Translations under genes and position numbers: made by a program
The notes under the pieces: generated by a model
What the model was told of the DNA's origin: nothing
The model's input: only the letters and a program-made list of their open reading frames with translations
Databases searched by the model: none
From: JADJOM01 sp046327715
GTDB taxonomy: Bacteria; Gemmatimonadota; Gemmatimonadetes; Gemmatimonadales; GWC2-71-9
Direction: 5' to 3'
DNA length: 64,000 bases
Assembly (NCBI GenBank): GCA_046327715.1
Contig: JAXLXY010000016.1
Location: 1 to 64,000, forward strand
In this document: positions 41,136-49,767 of the stretch, piece after piece
Layout: every line of letters starts with the position of its first letter
Position numbering within the stretch: the first letter of the stretch is position 1

Positions 41136-42653
41136 GTGACCGCAGCACCCAGCGACGACCTCCGGCTGCACGCCCCCGCCGACGCGCGCCCCCGCGCCGG
41201 CGGGGAGTTCGTGCTGTACTGGATGCAGGCGACGATGCGGGCGCACGACAACTTCGCCCTCAACTACGCCATCGAGCGCGCCGACGAGCTGGGGCTGCCG
41301 GTGCTGGTGTACCACGGCCTGCGGCACGACTACCCCTGGGCCAGCGACCGCTTCCACACCTGGATCCTGGAGTCCGTGGCCGACCTCTACGCCGACTTCG
41401 AGGCGAAGGGGATCCAGTATGCGTTCTGGCTGGACCGGGCGCGGGGGGAGTTCACGGAGTGGCCGGCGGGACGGAGGGAAACGGGAAGCGGGAAGCGGGA
41501 AGTGGGAAGCGAGGGTGGTGCGGGCAGTTCCGTTTCCCGCTTCCCGTTTCCCGCTTCCCCTATGCCACTGGTGTCCCTCGCCCGGCGCGCCGCGCTGGTG
41601 GTCACCGACTACTTCCCCACCTTCATCATGCCGCGGCAGGTCCGCGGGCTCCGGGAGAAGGTGGAGACGCCGGTGATCGCGGTCGATTCCTGCACCGTGG
41701 TGCCGCTCGGGTACCACGACAAGGAGCACTCCACGGCACGCGGCATCCGCCCGGTACTGATGGAAGCGCTGCCGCACTACCTGTGGCCGGTGGCGAACCC
41801 GGAGCCGCGGGTCCGGGGACGGGTGTCGCTGGAGTTCGAGCCGACGGTAATCCGGGAAACGGGAAGCGGGAAGCGGGAAGCGGGGTCGGGCCGGAGCATC
41901 GCCGAGCTGGTGGCGGGGTGCGACGTGGACCACGGGGTGGCGCCGTCGACCACCTTCCGGGGCGGGACGCGGGCGGGGCGGGCGCGGCTCGCGGCCTTCC
42001 TCAAGACGGGCCTGCCCCGCTACGCCGACGACCGCAACGACCCCAACCAGCCCGACGCGGTGAGCCGGCTCTCGCCCTGGCTCCACTTCGGCAACCTCTC
42101 GATCCACGAGGTGCTGCTCGCGGCCCAGGCGGCGGGGCCCGCCGACCCGTACGCCAAGTTCCTCGACGAGGCGCTCACCTGGCGGGAGCTGGCGCACAAC
42201 TTCTGCTTCCGGAACCCGAAGCACCGCACCGCCGCGGCGATCCCCGAGTGGGCCCGCAGGCAGCTCGCCGACCACGAGGCCGACCCGCGGCCCCACCTCT
42301 ACACCCTGGAGGAGATGGAGCAGGCCCGCACCGCGGAGCCGCTGTGGAACGCGGCCCAGCGGTCGTACCTGGTCGAGGGGTTCATGCACAACTACATGCG
42401 GATGCTGTGGGGCAAGACGGTGCTGCAGTGGACGCCGAATGCCGCGGAGTGCCTGCGGGTGCTCGAGCACCTCAACAACAAGTACGCCCTCGACGGCCGC
42501 GACCCGAACTCCTACGGCGGGATCATGTGGATCTTCGGGAAGTTCGACCGGCCGTTCTACCCCCGCCCCATCTACGGGCTGGTGCGCTACCAGAGCCTCA
42601 GGGCGGCGAAGGAGAAGTTCGACGTGGCGAGGTACGTCGGGAGCTATGGGTGA
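41136..42653 (+). CDS. class II CPD photolyase, with repeat insertions
   Basis: The product is 505 aa from the GTG at 41136 ('VTAAPSDDLRLHAPADARP'); the open frame further upstream is repeat DNA. Class II features are 'FVLYWMQATMRAHDNFALNYAI' near the N-terminus, 'DYFPTFIMPRQVRGL', 'LTWRELAHNFCFRNP' in the FAD domain, 'FMHNYMRMLWGKTVLQW' and 'DGRDPNSYGGIMWIFGKFDRPF'. It reverses cyclobutane pyrimidine dimers in light. Two repeat insertions sit in the antenna-side N-terminal domain (about residues 114-142 and 240-250). The first contains forward GGGAAGC units followed by reversed GCTTCCC units. The reading frame and all later motifs are intact. Confidence 0.92.
   Translation: MTAAPSDDLRLHAPADARPRAGGEFVLYWMQATMRAHDNFALNYAIERADELGLPVLVYHGLRHDYPWASDRFHTWILESVADLYADFEAKGIQYAFWLDRARGEFTEWPAGRRETGSGKREVGSEGGAGSSVSRFPFPASPMPLVSLARRAALVVTDYFPTFIMPRQVRGLREKVETPVIAVDSCTVVPLGYHDKEHSTARGIRPVLMEALPHYLWPVANPEPRVRGRVSLEFEPTVIRETGSGKREAGSGRSIAELVAGCDVDHGVAPSTTFRGGTRAGRARLAAFLKTGLPRYADDRNDPNQPDAVSRLSPWLHFGNLSIHEVLLAAQAAGPADPYAKFLDEALTWRELAHNFCFRNPKHRTAAAIPEWARRQLADHEADPRPHLYTLEEMEQARTAEPLWNAAQRSYLVEGFMHNYMRMLWGKTVLQWTPNAAECLRVLEHLNNKYALDGRDPNSYGGIMWIFGKFDRPFYPRPIYGLVRYQSLRAAKEKFDVARYVGSYG
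41476..41562. repeat. in-gene 7-bp repeats in both orientations, photolyase 2 site 1
   Basis: Forward units (41476-41511, giving RRETGSGKREVGS) and reversed units (41531-41560, giving SVSRFPFPAS) flank about 20 bp. The arms are complementary, so the mRNA could form a hairpin here. Confidence 0.88.
41854..41885. repeat. in-gene 7-bp repeat, photolyase 2 site 2
   Basis: GGGAAAC-GGGAAGC-GGGAAGC-GGGAAGC, read in frame as RETGSGKREAGSG. Confidence 0.88.
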
Positions 42654-42658
42654 GGTGG

Positions 42659-42785
42659 GTGAAGGGGGAAGGGGGAAGGGGGGAAACGGGAAGCGGGAAA
42701 AGGGAAGAGGGAAGAGGGAAGCGGGAAGCGGGAAACGGGAAGCGGGAAGAGGGGAGAGGGGAGAGGGGAGAGGGGAGAGGGGGCG
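42659..42785. repeat. 7-bp arrays (GGGAAGC, GGGAAGA, GGGGAGA variants)
   Basis: Long mixed array between the convergent ends of photolyase 2 and the barrel protein gene. The 3' part has drifted to GGGGAGA units. Confidence 0.85.
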
Positions 42786-42794
42786 GGCGGGGGG

Positions 42795-43397
42795 TCAGCG
42801 GAAGGTGAGGCCCAGGTTCAGGTGATAGACCGAGGCGATGGCGTCGTCGATGGTGACGGTGGGGAGGACGAGGTCACCGATGGCGGCGATGGAGGCGGCG
42901 GCGGTGGCCGTGAGGGCGAGCCGCCCCGAGAGGTTGAGGTCGTAGCCCACCCCGAAGTTCATCCCCACGCCGTTGCCGTTGACCGTGCGCCGCTGCCCGC
43001 TGTCCGGCCGGACCGTGAAGTCCCCGCCCGCGAGCCCCACCCCGCCCTTGAGGAAGAACCCGCCCCGCCAGGGATACCACAGCGCGAGGATACCCAGGCT
43101 CGCGGTCTCCGCCTTCACCCGGCGGTCGGGGTCGGTGTGAAAGCCGAAGCGCTCATCGGAGAAGTTGGCGAGCTCGACGCCCAGCAGCACGCCCCGCGAC
43201 ACCGTGCCGCCCAAGCGGAGGTAGCCGCTGGAACCGGTGGCGGTGGTGACGCTGGAGCAGCCGGCGCAGGCGACGCGCGCGGTGGCGGGCCCGCCACCGA
43301 ACTCGAGCCAGAAGCCGCGGCGGTGGGGGCGCTGCGCGGCGAGTGGCGCCACGCCGAGCAGCAGCAGGACCATCGGCAGCAGGCGGGCGCGGCTCAT
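42795..43397 (-). CDS. outer-membrane beta-barrel protein (OmpW/opacity-like)
   Basis: The product is 200 aa; its ATG overlaps the stop of the DUF3943 gene (ATGA). A signal peptide ends at 'APLAAQ'. The mature chain has alternating strands typical of an 8-stranded barrel ('GFWLEFGGGPATARV', 'GYLRLGGTVSRGVLLGVELANF', 'GFFLKGGVGLAGG', 'GMNFGVGYDLNL') and ends with 'YHLNLGLTFR', a C-terminal strand with final aromatic-x pattern. It probably inserts in the outer membrane via Bam. It is the last gene of the rnz operon. Confidence 0.78.
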   Translation of the reverse strand: MSRARLLPMVLLLLGVAPLAAQRPHRRGFWLEFGGGPATARVACAGCSSVTTATGSSGYLRLGGTVSRGVLLGVELANFSDERFGFHTDPDRRVKAETASLGILALWYPWRGGFFLKGGVGLAGGDFTVRPDSGQRRTVNGNGVGMNFGVGYDLNLSGRLALTATAAASIAAIGDLVLPTVTIDDAIASVYHLNLGLTFR

Positions 43398-44767
43398 GGC
43401 GCCCCCACCAGGGCGTTGCTGCCGACGGCGGTCCAGCTCAGGAACAGCCGGGCCTCGGTGAAGTCGCGCTTCTCCTTGACCTTCCCCGGGTAGCGGCTCA
43501 CCCGCCGGAAGTACCCGGTGTGCAGCCCGATGCCGAAGCGGTAGGGGAGCGGCACCACCGCCTCGAAGCCGCCGAAGCTGGCCTCGTGGTCGGCGGGGGC
43601 GCCGCTCACCGAGTGGAGCAGCTCGGAGCGGGCCCACGAACGGAGCCAGGTGACGCCCTTCCGCTCGAAGGCCAGCTCGGTGCGGAGCCCGAGCCCGGGG
43701 CCGAAGTCGTAGCCCCGGAGCCCGGTGCCGGCCACGGTGGCGTCCATGGCGCCGAGGATGATGGCGTCGGCGAAGAACTGGGTGCGGAGGCCGGAGTGTT
43801 CCGAGAGGCGCCAGCGGGAGTAGATGCCGGCCTCGACGCTCTGCCCGCCGAACTCCTGCGCCGGGTTGCGGGAGTAGTCGAACCGCTGGTTCACCTCGAA
43901 GAGGTGGCGGTGCCGGCGGGTGGTGCCGTTGAGGTTGGCGCCGTAGAGGCGGCCGGAGGCGCGCAGCAGGTGCAGGGCGCCGTGGGCGCTCACCTGGGCC
44001 CGGACGCCGAAGACGTCGAAGGGGGCCTGGTAGGGCTGGGTGATCGGGTCGCGATAGAGGAGGTCGGCCACCAGGGTGGCCGACTCGATGTCCCGGTCGG
44101 TGCTGAAGGTGTCCTGGGTGACCTGCACGCCGCCCGCGAGCCGGAGGGCAAAGCCGTCGGGGTCGTGTTCGGGCGGGTTCTGGCCAACGGCGGTCCACTC
44201 GCCGCGGACCAGCCGGTTGAGGCTGCCCATCGGGTCGAGTGGCAGGGCGGCGACCTCGCGGAGGATGCGGCCGCCGCCCCGGGCCTGGTTGTCGCGGATG
44301 CTCGCGCCCACGCGGTGGAAGCTCTCGCCCAGCGCGATGCCGCCGACGCTCGTCATGAAGAAGTCGTTGAGCGAGGGCCGGAACCGCTCGCCCAGGTATT
44401 CCCAGCTCCACGAGCCGAGGAAGGCGAGCGGCGCGGATTCCCAGAAGTCGAGGCCGTTGGCGCGGCCGGCGTTGAAGTAGAGGCCGCCGTGGTACGGGTG
44501 GGCAAAGAGGTTGGTGCCGAACTCGTTCTCGTCCCACTCCCAGCCGAGGCGGAGGTTCTGGCGCCAGCTCGAAGGCGAGACGTGGGCCCAGGCCTGGCCG
44601 GTGGCCCAGGCGTCGAAGCGATTGACGAAGAGGTTGACGCCGATCGCCTCGGCGACGGCGAGCCAGGGGCGCTGCCGCGCCGCGAGGGGGAGCGGGAGGG
44701 TGTCCTGCGCCGCCCCGGCGGCCGGAGACAGCAGGCCCAGGGCCAGGGCGAGCCGGGCCCAGCGCAT
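43394..44767 (-). CDS. DUF3943 outer-membrane-associated protein
   Basis: The product is 457 aa; its ATG shares a base with the upstream stop (TGATG). A signal peptide is cleaved near 'AAGAAQ'. The DUF3943 hallmark 'NEFGTNLFAHPYHGGLYFNAGRANG' followed by 'FWESAPLAFLGSWSWEYLGE' is clear at about residues 80-130. The C-terminal half is beta-barrel-like. The family is of unknown function but is usually predicted to be in the outer membrane. Coupled translation with DUF2238 and the barrel protein suggests one envelope module. Confidence 0.85.
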   Translation of the reverse strand: MRWARLALALGLLSPAAGAAQDTLPLPLAARQRPWLAVAEAIGVNLFVNRFDAWATGQAWAHVSPSSWRQNLRLGWEWDENEFGTNLFAHPYHGGLYFNAGRANGLDFWESAPLAFLGSWSWEYLGERFRPSLNDFFMTSVGGIALGESFHRVGASIRDNQARGGGRILREVAALPLDPMGSLNRLVRGEWTAVGQNPPEHDPDGFALRLAGGVQVTQDTFSTDRDIESATLVADLLYRDPITQPYQAPFDVFGVRAQVSAHGALHLLRASGRLYGANLNGTTRRHRHLFEVNQRFDYSRNPAQEFGGQSVEAGIYSRWRLSEHSGLRTQFFADAIILGAMDATVAGTGLRGYDFGPGLGLRTELAFERKGVTWLRSWARSELLHSVSGAPADHEASFGGFEAVVPLPYRFGIGLHTGYFRRVSRYPGKVKEKRDFTEARLFLSWTAVGSNALVGAP

Positions 44768-45360
44768 CAGGCGAGGGCGCGAAGCTGGCGGTCGTGCCAG
44801 CGGCTCAGCAGGAGCTGGGAGGTGATGGCCCCGATGCCGGCGAGCATCATGTCCCACTGGGTGTCCCAGACGTCGCCCTGGGTGCCGAGGAAGGCGTCGG
44901 CGGCCTCGCCGGTGCCGGCGGCGGTCCACCACTCCACCAGCTCGTAGGTGGCGGAGAGCGCGAGCGCGAAGCAGAGCACCAGGAAGAAGAGCCACTTCCC
45001 CGGCCGGAGCGGGGAGGTGCGGAGCAGCACCTCGCGCGCCGCGAGGGCCGGGATGAAGCCCTGCGCCAGGTGGCCGAGCCGGTCGTAGTGATTGCGGGTC
45101 CAGCCCATCGCATCGCGCACCCAGAATCCCAGCGGCACCTCGGCGTAGGTGTACTTCCCGCCCACCATCAGGATGCAGGCGTGGAGGGCCAGCAGCGTGT
45201 ACGCGAGGGGGGTGAGCGGGAAGCGGCGCGCGGTGAGCAGCACGATGGGGAGGCCCACCAGCACCGGGGCCACCTCGAGGAACCAGGTGAAGCGGTCGTG
45301 CGGCGCGACACCGGACCAGGCGAGGACACCGAGGACGAGGGCCAGCAGGGCGAGGCGCAC
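44767..45360 (-). CDS. DUF2238 (YjdF-like) inner-membrane protein
   Basis: The product is 197 aa from a GTG that overlaps the rnz stop codon. It has five to six membrane helices. The DUF2238 core 'GKYTYAEVPLGFWVRD...RNHYDRLGHLAQGFIPALAAREVLLR' and 'LSATYELVEWWTAAGTGEAADAFLGTQGDVWDTQWDM' is recognisable, with conserved His, Glu and Asp residues facing the membrane. Function unknown. Confidence 0.87.
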   Translation of the reverse strand: MRLALLALVLGVLAWSGVAPHDRFTWFLEVAPVLVGLPIVLLTARRFPLTPLAYTLLALHACILMVGGKYTYAEVPLGFWVRDAMGWTRNHYDRLGHLAQGFIPALAAREVLLRTSPLRPGKWLFFLVLCFALALSATYELVEWWTAAGTGEAADAFLGTQGDVWDTQWDMMLAGIGAITSQLLLSRWHDRQLRALA

Positions 45361-46298
45361 TACTCCTCGCTCTCGAACGGCACCTCGAGCTCCATCCCGT
45401 CGCGGGCGATGAGGGTCTCGGGGAAGACGGCGCGCGCCTCGGCCACGAGCTCGGGAGCCTCGCGGGAGTAGCGGGGGCTGATGTGGGTGAGCACCAGCCG
45501 CTTGACCCCGGCCTCCCGGGCGATCGTGGCGGCCTCCTGGGCGGTGGAGTGGCCGGTCTCGCGGGCGCGGGCGGCGTCCTCCTGGCTGAAGGTGGCCTCG
45601 TGCACCAGCAGGTCGGCGCCCTTCGCGGCGTCGCGGAGGGCGGGGACCGGGCGGGTGTCGCCGGAGATCACCACCTTGCGGCCGGCGCGGGGCTGGCCCA
45701 CCAGCTCCTCGGGCGCCACGCGGCGGCCATCGGGGAGTGAGATGGTCTCGCCCTTGTGGATCTTGCCCCAGAGCGGCCCCTCGGGGATGCCCAGCGCGCG
45801 CGCCTTCTCGGGGTTGAATCGCCCCAGCCGGATGTGCTCCACCAGGGCGTAGCCGATGGTATCGGCGCGGTGCTCGGTGGGGAAGGTGACGATGTCGTAG
45901 TCGGGACGCTTCACCGTGTCGCCCACCGCCAGCTCGACGATCTCCACCGGGAACTTGACCCGCTCGATCCCCACCTCGAGGGCGTGGCTCAGCACCCGCC
46001 GGGCGCCCCTGGGCCCGTAGAGGGTGAGCCCCTCCTGCCGCTCGGCGCCGCCGAAGATGTTGAGCAGGCCGAGGGTGCGGAGCAGGCCGATCACGCCGAG
46101 GAGGTGGTCGGAGTGCCAGTGGGTGAAGAAGATGTCGCGGAAGGTGAAGCTCACGCCGTAGCGCATCATCTGGCGCTGGGTGCCCTCGCCGCAGTCGAAC
46201 AGCAGGGTCTCGCCTTCGCGCGCGAGCGCGAGGGAGGAGACGTTGCGGTCGAGGGTGGGGCAGGCGGCGCCGGTGCCGAGGAAGGTGAGCTTCAGCAT
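45360..46298 (-). CDS. rnz: ribonuclease Z (tRNA 3' endonuclease)
   Basis: The product is 312 aa from the ATG at 46298; a TTG 9 nt upstream is also possible. It has the metallo-beta-lactamase fold with 'LGTGAACPT', the metal motif 'THWHSDH' (H60, H62, D64, H65), 'GDTRPV' and C-terminal 'LTHISPRYS'. The exosite-like segment 'GLLRTLGLLNIFGG' is present. RNase Z removes the 3' trailer of tRNA precursors. The tRNAs in this window lack encoded CCA, so they depend on RNase Z and CCA-adding enzyme. Confidence 0.95.
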   Translation of the reverse strand: MLKLTFLGTGAACPTLDRNVSSLALAREGETLLFDCGEGTQRQMMRYGVSFTFRDIFFTHWHSDHLLGVIGLLRTLGLLNIFGGAERQEGLTLYGPRGARRVLSHALEVGIERVKFPVEIVELAVGDTVKRPDYDIVTFPTEHRADTIGYALVEHIRLGRFNPEKARALGIPEGPLWGKIHKGETISLPDGRRVAPEELVGQPRAGRKVVISGDTRPVPALRDAAKGADLLVHEATFSQEDAARARETGHSTAQEAATIAREAGVKRLVLTHISPRYSREAPELVAEARAVFPETLIARDGMELEVPFESEE

Positions 46299-46312
46299 GG
46301 GTCTCAAGGTAA

Positions 46313-46411
46313 AGCGGGAAACGGGAAACGGGAAACGGCCCCGGTGATGGCGCCGCTTCCCGCTTCCCCCTTCCCGCTTCCCGCTTCCCGCCTCCCGCCT
46401 CCCGCTTCCCG
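46313..46411. repeat. 7-bp repeats, forward then reversed
   Basis: GGGAAAC units are followed by GCTTCCC/CCTCCCG units between rnz and the HD hydrolase. They are complementary arms able to form a hairpin between two genes of the same strand. Confidence 0.85.
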
Positions 46412-46416
46412 TCGGT

Positions 46417-47073
46417 TCAGAGCCGCTGCACCCCTCGCTCCAGGGCGGCGACGATGCCGCCGAGTTCGCGGACCAGGCGGGTAGGGCTGCCGGGGGCGGC
46501 GCGGAGGGCCTCGGTGACGGTCTTGTAGTACCAGAGGGTCTTCTCGCGGGGCACGGAGAAGCGGGACCAGACGTCGTCCCCGACGATGCGCATGTCGTTG
46601 ATGATGGAGCGGGCGTTGTAGAGCTTGTCGGCGGTGGCCACCCGGAGCACCGAGGCGTCGGCGGCGGTGCGGAGGTGCTCGATGTAGCGCCGCTTGCGGT
46701 CTTCCCAGGGTCCCTTGATGCCGTGGTCCAGGGCGTGGGGATCGGGCTCGGTGCAGCCCATCACGATGCGGTGCACCCGGGGGCCGAAGCGCTCCAGGAT
46801 CTCGCGCTCGGTGGCGCCGCGGCGGGGGTGGTCCTCGACGGCGTCGTGCAGCAGGGCCCCGATCCCCTCCTCCTCGTCGCCGCCATCCTCGAGGACGATC
46901 GCGGCCACGCCCAGGAGGTGGGCCAGGAAGGGGATGCCGCTCCCCTTCCGCCGCTGGCGGCCGTGGACCTCGCCGGCGTAGAGCAGCGCCTCGTTGAACT
47001 TGGGCGTGAGGGTCGGGGTGGTGCCGTGTTCCTTCAAGCGGCCTCGACGGTGGGCGGAGGTGGAGCTCAGCAT
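46417..47073 (-). CDS. HD-domain phosphohydrolase (RelA/SpoT- or MESH1-like hydrolase)
   Basis: The product is 218 aa from the ATG at 47073, though the first 20 residues may be repeat-derived. The HD signature 'HGRQRRKGSGIPFLAHLLGVAAIV...GALLHDAVEDHP' (H and HD pair, ED) and 'VLRVATADKLYNARSIIND' are typical of the (p)ppGpp hydrolase domain found in SpoT and in small alarmone hydrolases. No synthetase domain is present. It could degrade ppGpp or a related nucleotide. Two 7-bp repeat blocks flank the gene. Confidence 0.83.
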   Translation of the reverse strand: MLSSTSAHRRGRLKEHGTTPTLTPKFNEALLYAGEVHGRQRRKGSGIPFLAHLLGVAAIVLEDGGDEEEGIGALLHDAVEDHPRRGATEREILERFGPRVHRIVMGCTEPDPHALDHGIKGPWEDRKRRYIEHLRTAADASVLRVATADKLYNARSIINDMRIVGDDVWSRFSVPREKTLWYYKTVTEALRAAPGSPTRLVRELGGIVAALERGVQRL

Positions 47074-47145
47074 TCGGGAAGCGGGAAGCGGGAAACGGGA
47101 ACCGGAGTGCCTTCCGCTTCCCATTTCCCGTTTCCCGCTTCCCGG
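47074..47145. repeat. 7-bp repeats, forward then reversed
   Basis: GGGAAGC/GGGAAAC units followed by TTCCCAT/TTCCCGT units. Same forward-reverse layout as 46313-46411. Confidence 0.83.
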
Positions 47146-47149
47146 CGGT

Positions 47150-48040
47150 TCAGAACAGCTTCACCTGCACCGTCAGCTTGCCGGGGTGCTTGTTGAGCTC
47201 GTCGATCAGGGTCTTGAGCGACTGCAGGGCGGCCCGGCTGTCGCTGTAGAGCCCGGTGTCGGAGACGAACCGGCCGATGGTCCCCTCGCCGCTGTTGGCC
47301 TTCTGCAGCAGGGTGTCGAGCCGGGCGCCGGTGGCGGTGAGCTGGATCGACATGGTCGAGAGGTTGCGGGCCAGGGTGTCGGCGCGCTCGATGGCGTTGC
47401 CCACCGGGAGGGTGGCGACGGTGCTGTCGAGCCGCTCGGTCAGGCGGCGCATGGCGCGCAGGGTGGCGTCGGCCTCGTCGGTGGTCCGGGGGAGCCGGTC
47501 GCTCAGGGAATTGAGCGTGCGCTGCATGGCCTTGAGGGTGGCCACCAGCTCATCGGCGGTGCGCTGGTTGGCCAGCGCCTGCACCCCGACCAGGACCGAG
47601 TCGGCGCGGTCGGCGAGCAGCGCGCCGCGGGCGAAGAGGTCGGAGGCGGTGGTGCCGCGGATGGGCTGGCCCGGGGGGAGCGGACCGGCGCCGGGGGTGC
47701 CGGGATCGAGCGCCAGCCGGGTGCCGCTCGCGAAGAGGCTGGTGAGCAGGCTGGCCGAGGCGTCGGCGTGGAGGTCGAGCTCGGGCGGCAGGGTGATGGT
47801 CACCAGGATCCGCCCGGGGCCGACGAAGTTCACGGCGGCCACCTTGCCCACCGCGTAGCCGGAGACCGCCACCTCGTTGTCCTTCTGCAGCGTGCCGATC
47901 TCGGTGAACGCCACCTCGGCGGTGCGGGCCGTGGGCCGGAAGCTGGAGCCCTTGAGCCACATCGTGCCGCCGACGAACAGGGCCACACCCGCAAGCACCA
48001 GGGTGCCGACCGCGATTTCCTTCTGGTAGTGCAGGTCCAT
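47150..48040 (-). CDS. mlaD: MlaD/MCE-domain phospholipid transport protein
   Basis: The product is 296 aa. One N-terminal membrane helix ('IAVGTLVLAGVALFVGGTMWL') is followed by an MCE domain at about residues 38-115 ('AEVAFTEIGTLQKDNEVAVSGYAVGKVAAVNF') and a long helical, Leu/Thr/Arg heptad-rich tail. It forms the periplasmic hexameric channel of an Mla/Mce-type lipid transporter. It lies 3 bp from the ATPase gene. Confidence 0.92.
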   Translation of the reverse strand: MDLHYQKEIAVGTLVLAGVALFVGGTMWLKGSSFRPTARTAEVAFTEIGTLQKDNEVAVSGYAVGKVAAVNFVGPGRILVTITLPPELDLHADASASLLTSLFASGTRLALDPGTPGAGPLPPGQPIRGTTASDLFARGALLADRADSVLVGVQALANQRTADELVATLKAMQRTLNSLSDRLPRTTDEADATLRAMRRLTERLDSTVATLPVGNAIERADTLARNLSTMSIQLTATGARLDTLLQKANSGEGTIGRFVSDTGLYSDSRAALQSLKTLIDELNKHPGKLTVQVKLF

Positions 48041-48043
48041 GGC

Positions 48044-48796
48044 TCAGGCGGCGAAGGGGTGGGTGCCGAAGTCGCGCTCGAGGAACTCGCGGACTTCCGG
48101 GACGGTGGACGCCCGGAATTCCGCGGGCGTCCCCTGCTGCACGATCTTGCCCCGGGTGAGCAGGGCCAGGCGGTCCGCGACCTTGAACGCGCCGCGGACG
48201 TCGTGGGTCACCATGACGCTGGTGACGTGGAGCTCGCTGGCGAGGGTCTTCACCAGCTCGTCGATGATGTCCGAGTTCACCGGGTCGAGGCCGCTGGTGG
48301 GCTCGTCGTAGAGCAGGTACTTGGGGCTGCCCGCGATGGCCCGCGAGATGCCCACCCGCTTGCGCATGCCGCCGGAGAGCTGGGCCGGGAACTTGTCGCC
48401 GGTCTCGGGCGTCAGGTTCACCAGGGTCAGGCAGCGGTTGACCCGCTCGTGGCAGTAGTCCTCGTCCCGGTACTTCTCCTCGTCGGTGATGCCGAGGCGG
48501 ATGTTCTCGAAGACGGTCATGGAGTCGAACAGGGCGCCGTTCTGGAACACGTAGCCGATGGTGGAGCGGAGCGCGCGCAGCTCGTCGCGCTTGAGCCTGG
48601 CCACGTCCTTGCCGTCGACGATGACGGTGCCGGCATCCTGGTGGATCAGCCCCACGATATGCTTGAGCAGCACGCTCTTGCCGGTGCCCGAGGGGCCCAG
48701 CAGGGCGAGGGTCTCGCCGTCCTGGACGGTGAAGTCCACGCCGTCGAGGACGACCTGCTGGCCGAAGCGCTTCTTGACGCCCTGGAGTTCGATCAT
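48044..48796 (-). CDS. mlaF: MlaF-type ABC transporter ATPase
   Basis: The product is 250 aa. Walker A is 'GPSGTGKS', the signature is 'LSGGMRKRVGIS', Walker B is 'LLYDEPTSGLD', and the switch is 'VTHDVRGA'. The 'FDSMTVFENIRLG' Q-loop region is typical for MlaF/Mkl. It energises MlaE for phospholipid movement between membranes. The longer upstream frame is repeat DNA and was not used. Confidence 0.94.
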   Translation of the reverse strand: MIELQGVKKRFGQQVVLDGVDFTVQDGETLALLGPSGTGKSVLLKHIVGLIHQDAGTVIVDGKDVARLKRDELRALRSTIGYVFQNGALFDSMTVFENIRLGITDEEKYRDEDYCHERVNRCLTLVNLTPETGDKFPAQLSGGMRKRVGISRAIAGSPKYLLYDEPTSGLDPVNSDIIDELVKTLASELHVTSVMVTHDVRGAFKVADRLALLTRGKIVQQGTPAEFRASTVPEVREFLERDFGTHPFAA

Positions 48797-48803
48797 CGAA
48801 CCG

Positions 48804-48920
48804 CCGGGAAGCGGGAAACGGGAAGTGGGAAGGGGAGGGTCCGCGCGCGGTGGCGCGTCCGCCAGCGCCACCTCGACGGGGGCCCAGGCAGTTCCGCTTC
48901 CCGTTCCCCGCTTCCCGAAT
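48804..48920. repeat. 7-bp repeats splitting the mla operon
   Basis: Forward units (48807-48838) and reversed units (48895-48920) lie in the 154-bp gap between mlaE and mlaF, which is usually only a few bases long. They are invertedly arranged and so could form a stem in the polycistronic mRNA. Confidence 0.82.
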
Positions 48921-48950
48921 CCCTCATCTCCATCACGAGGCCCGCCATCA

Positions 48951-49736
48951 TCAGTGGAGGAGCAGCTTGGCCAGCAGGGTATCAAGCAGCAGGATCATCA
49001 CGCAGCTCGCGACGACGGCGCTGGTGGTGGCCTTCCCCACCCCCTCGGCGCCCTGCTCGGTGCTGAAGCCGAAGTAGCACGAGGTCACCGTGATGCACAC
49101 CGCGAAGGAGAACCCCTTGATGACGGAGTAGTAGGCGTCGAAGGGGCGCCAGAAGATCCGGGCGCCGTAGGTGAAGTCGTAGTCGGTCACCGGCAGCACC
49201 GCCTGCACCGCCACCCAGCCGCTGTAGATGCCGGTGACGTTGGCGATGATCGTCAGCACCGGGATCATCACGATGCCGGCCAGCACCCGCGGGATGACGA
49301 GGTGGCTCGCCGGGGAGCGGCCGAGGGTCTCGAGGGCGTCGATCTGCTCGGTGACCCGCATGGTGCCGAGTTCGGCGGCGTAGCGGGCCCCGATCCGGCC
49401 GGCCAGGATGAGGCCGGTGAGCACCGGCCCCAGCTCCAGCACCACCGACTCCACGATCAGGGAGCCGGCCACGTAGTAGGGGATGTTGCCGCTGAACTGG
49501 TAGCCGGTCTGGAGCGCGGTCACCGCGCCGGCGAAGCCGGCCACCAGGAGGATGATCGGGAGGCTGCCGACCCCGATGTTCCACGCCTCGGTGATGGTCC
49601 GGGGCAACCAGACCCGCCACTCGGCGAGCCCCCGCACCATCTCGGCCACGAGCAGGCTCAGCCGGCCCACGTGGGCCAGCCCGGTGAGGACGAGGCGCCC
49701 GAGGGGGCGGCGGAGGTCGAACGTGGTCGTGGTCAT
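48951..49736 (-). CDS. mlaE: MlaE-type ABC transporter permease
   Basis: The product is 261 aa with five to six membrane helices. MlaE features: 'GVGSLPIILLVAGFAGAVTALQTGYQF', 'LGPVLTGLILAGRIGARYAAELGTMRVTEQIDALETLG' and 'GFSFAVCITVTSCYFGF'. It is the first gene of the mla operon. The operon lacks mlaC and mlaB in this window, as in many non-proteobacterial Mce clusters. Confidence 0.94.
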   Translation of the reverse strand: MTTTTFDLRRPLGRLVLTGLAHVGRLSLLVAEMVRGLAEWRVWLPRTITEAWNIGVGSLPIILLVAGFAGAVTALQTGYQFSGNIPYYVAGSLIVESVVLELGPVLTGLILAGRIGARYAAELGTMRVTEQIDALETLGRSPASHLVIPRVLAGIVMIPVLTIIANVTGIYSGWVAVQAVLPVTDYDFTYGARIFWRPFDAYYSVIKGFSFAVCITVTSCYFGFSTEQGAEGVGKATTSAVVASCVMILLLDTLLAKLLLH

Positions 49737-49750
49737 GGGGCCCGTGGCCC

Positions 49751-49759
49751 TAATATCTT
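49751..49759 (+). promoter_or_regulatory. candidate -10 element of mutY
   Basis: TAATATCTT in an otherwise very GC-rich gap, 8 bp before the mutY ATG. It would give a leaderless or near-leaderless mRNA. No -35 is clear. Confidence 0.3.
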
Positions 49760-49767
49760 GCCCCCCC

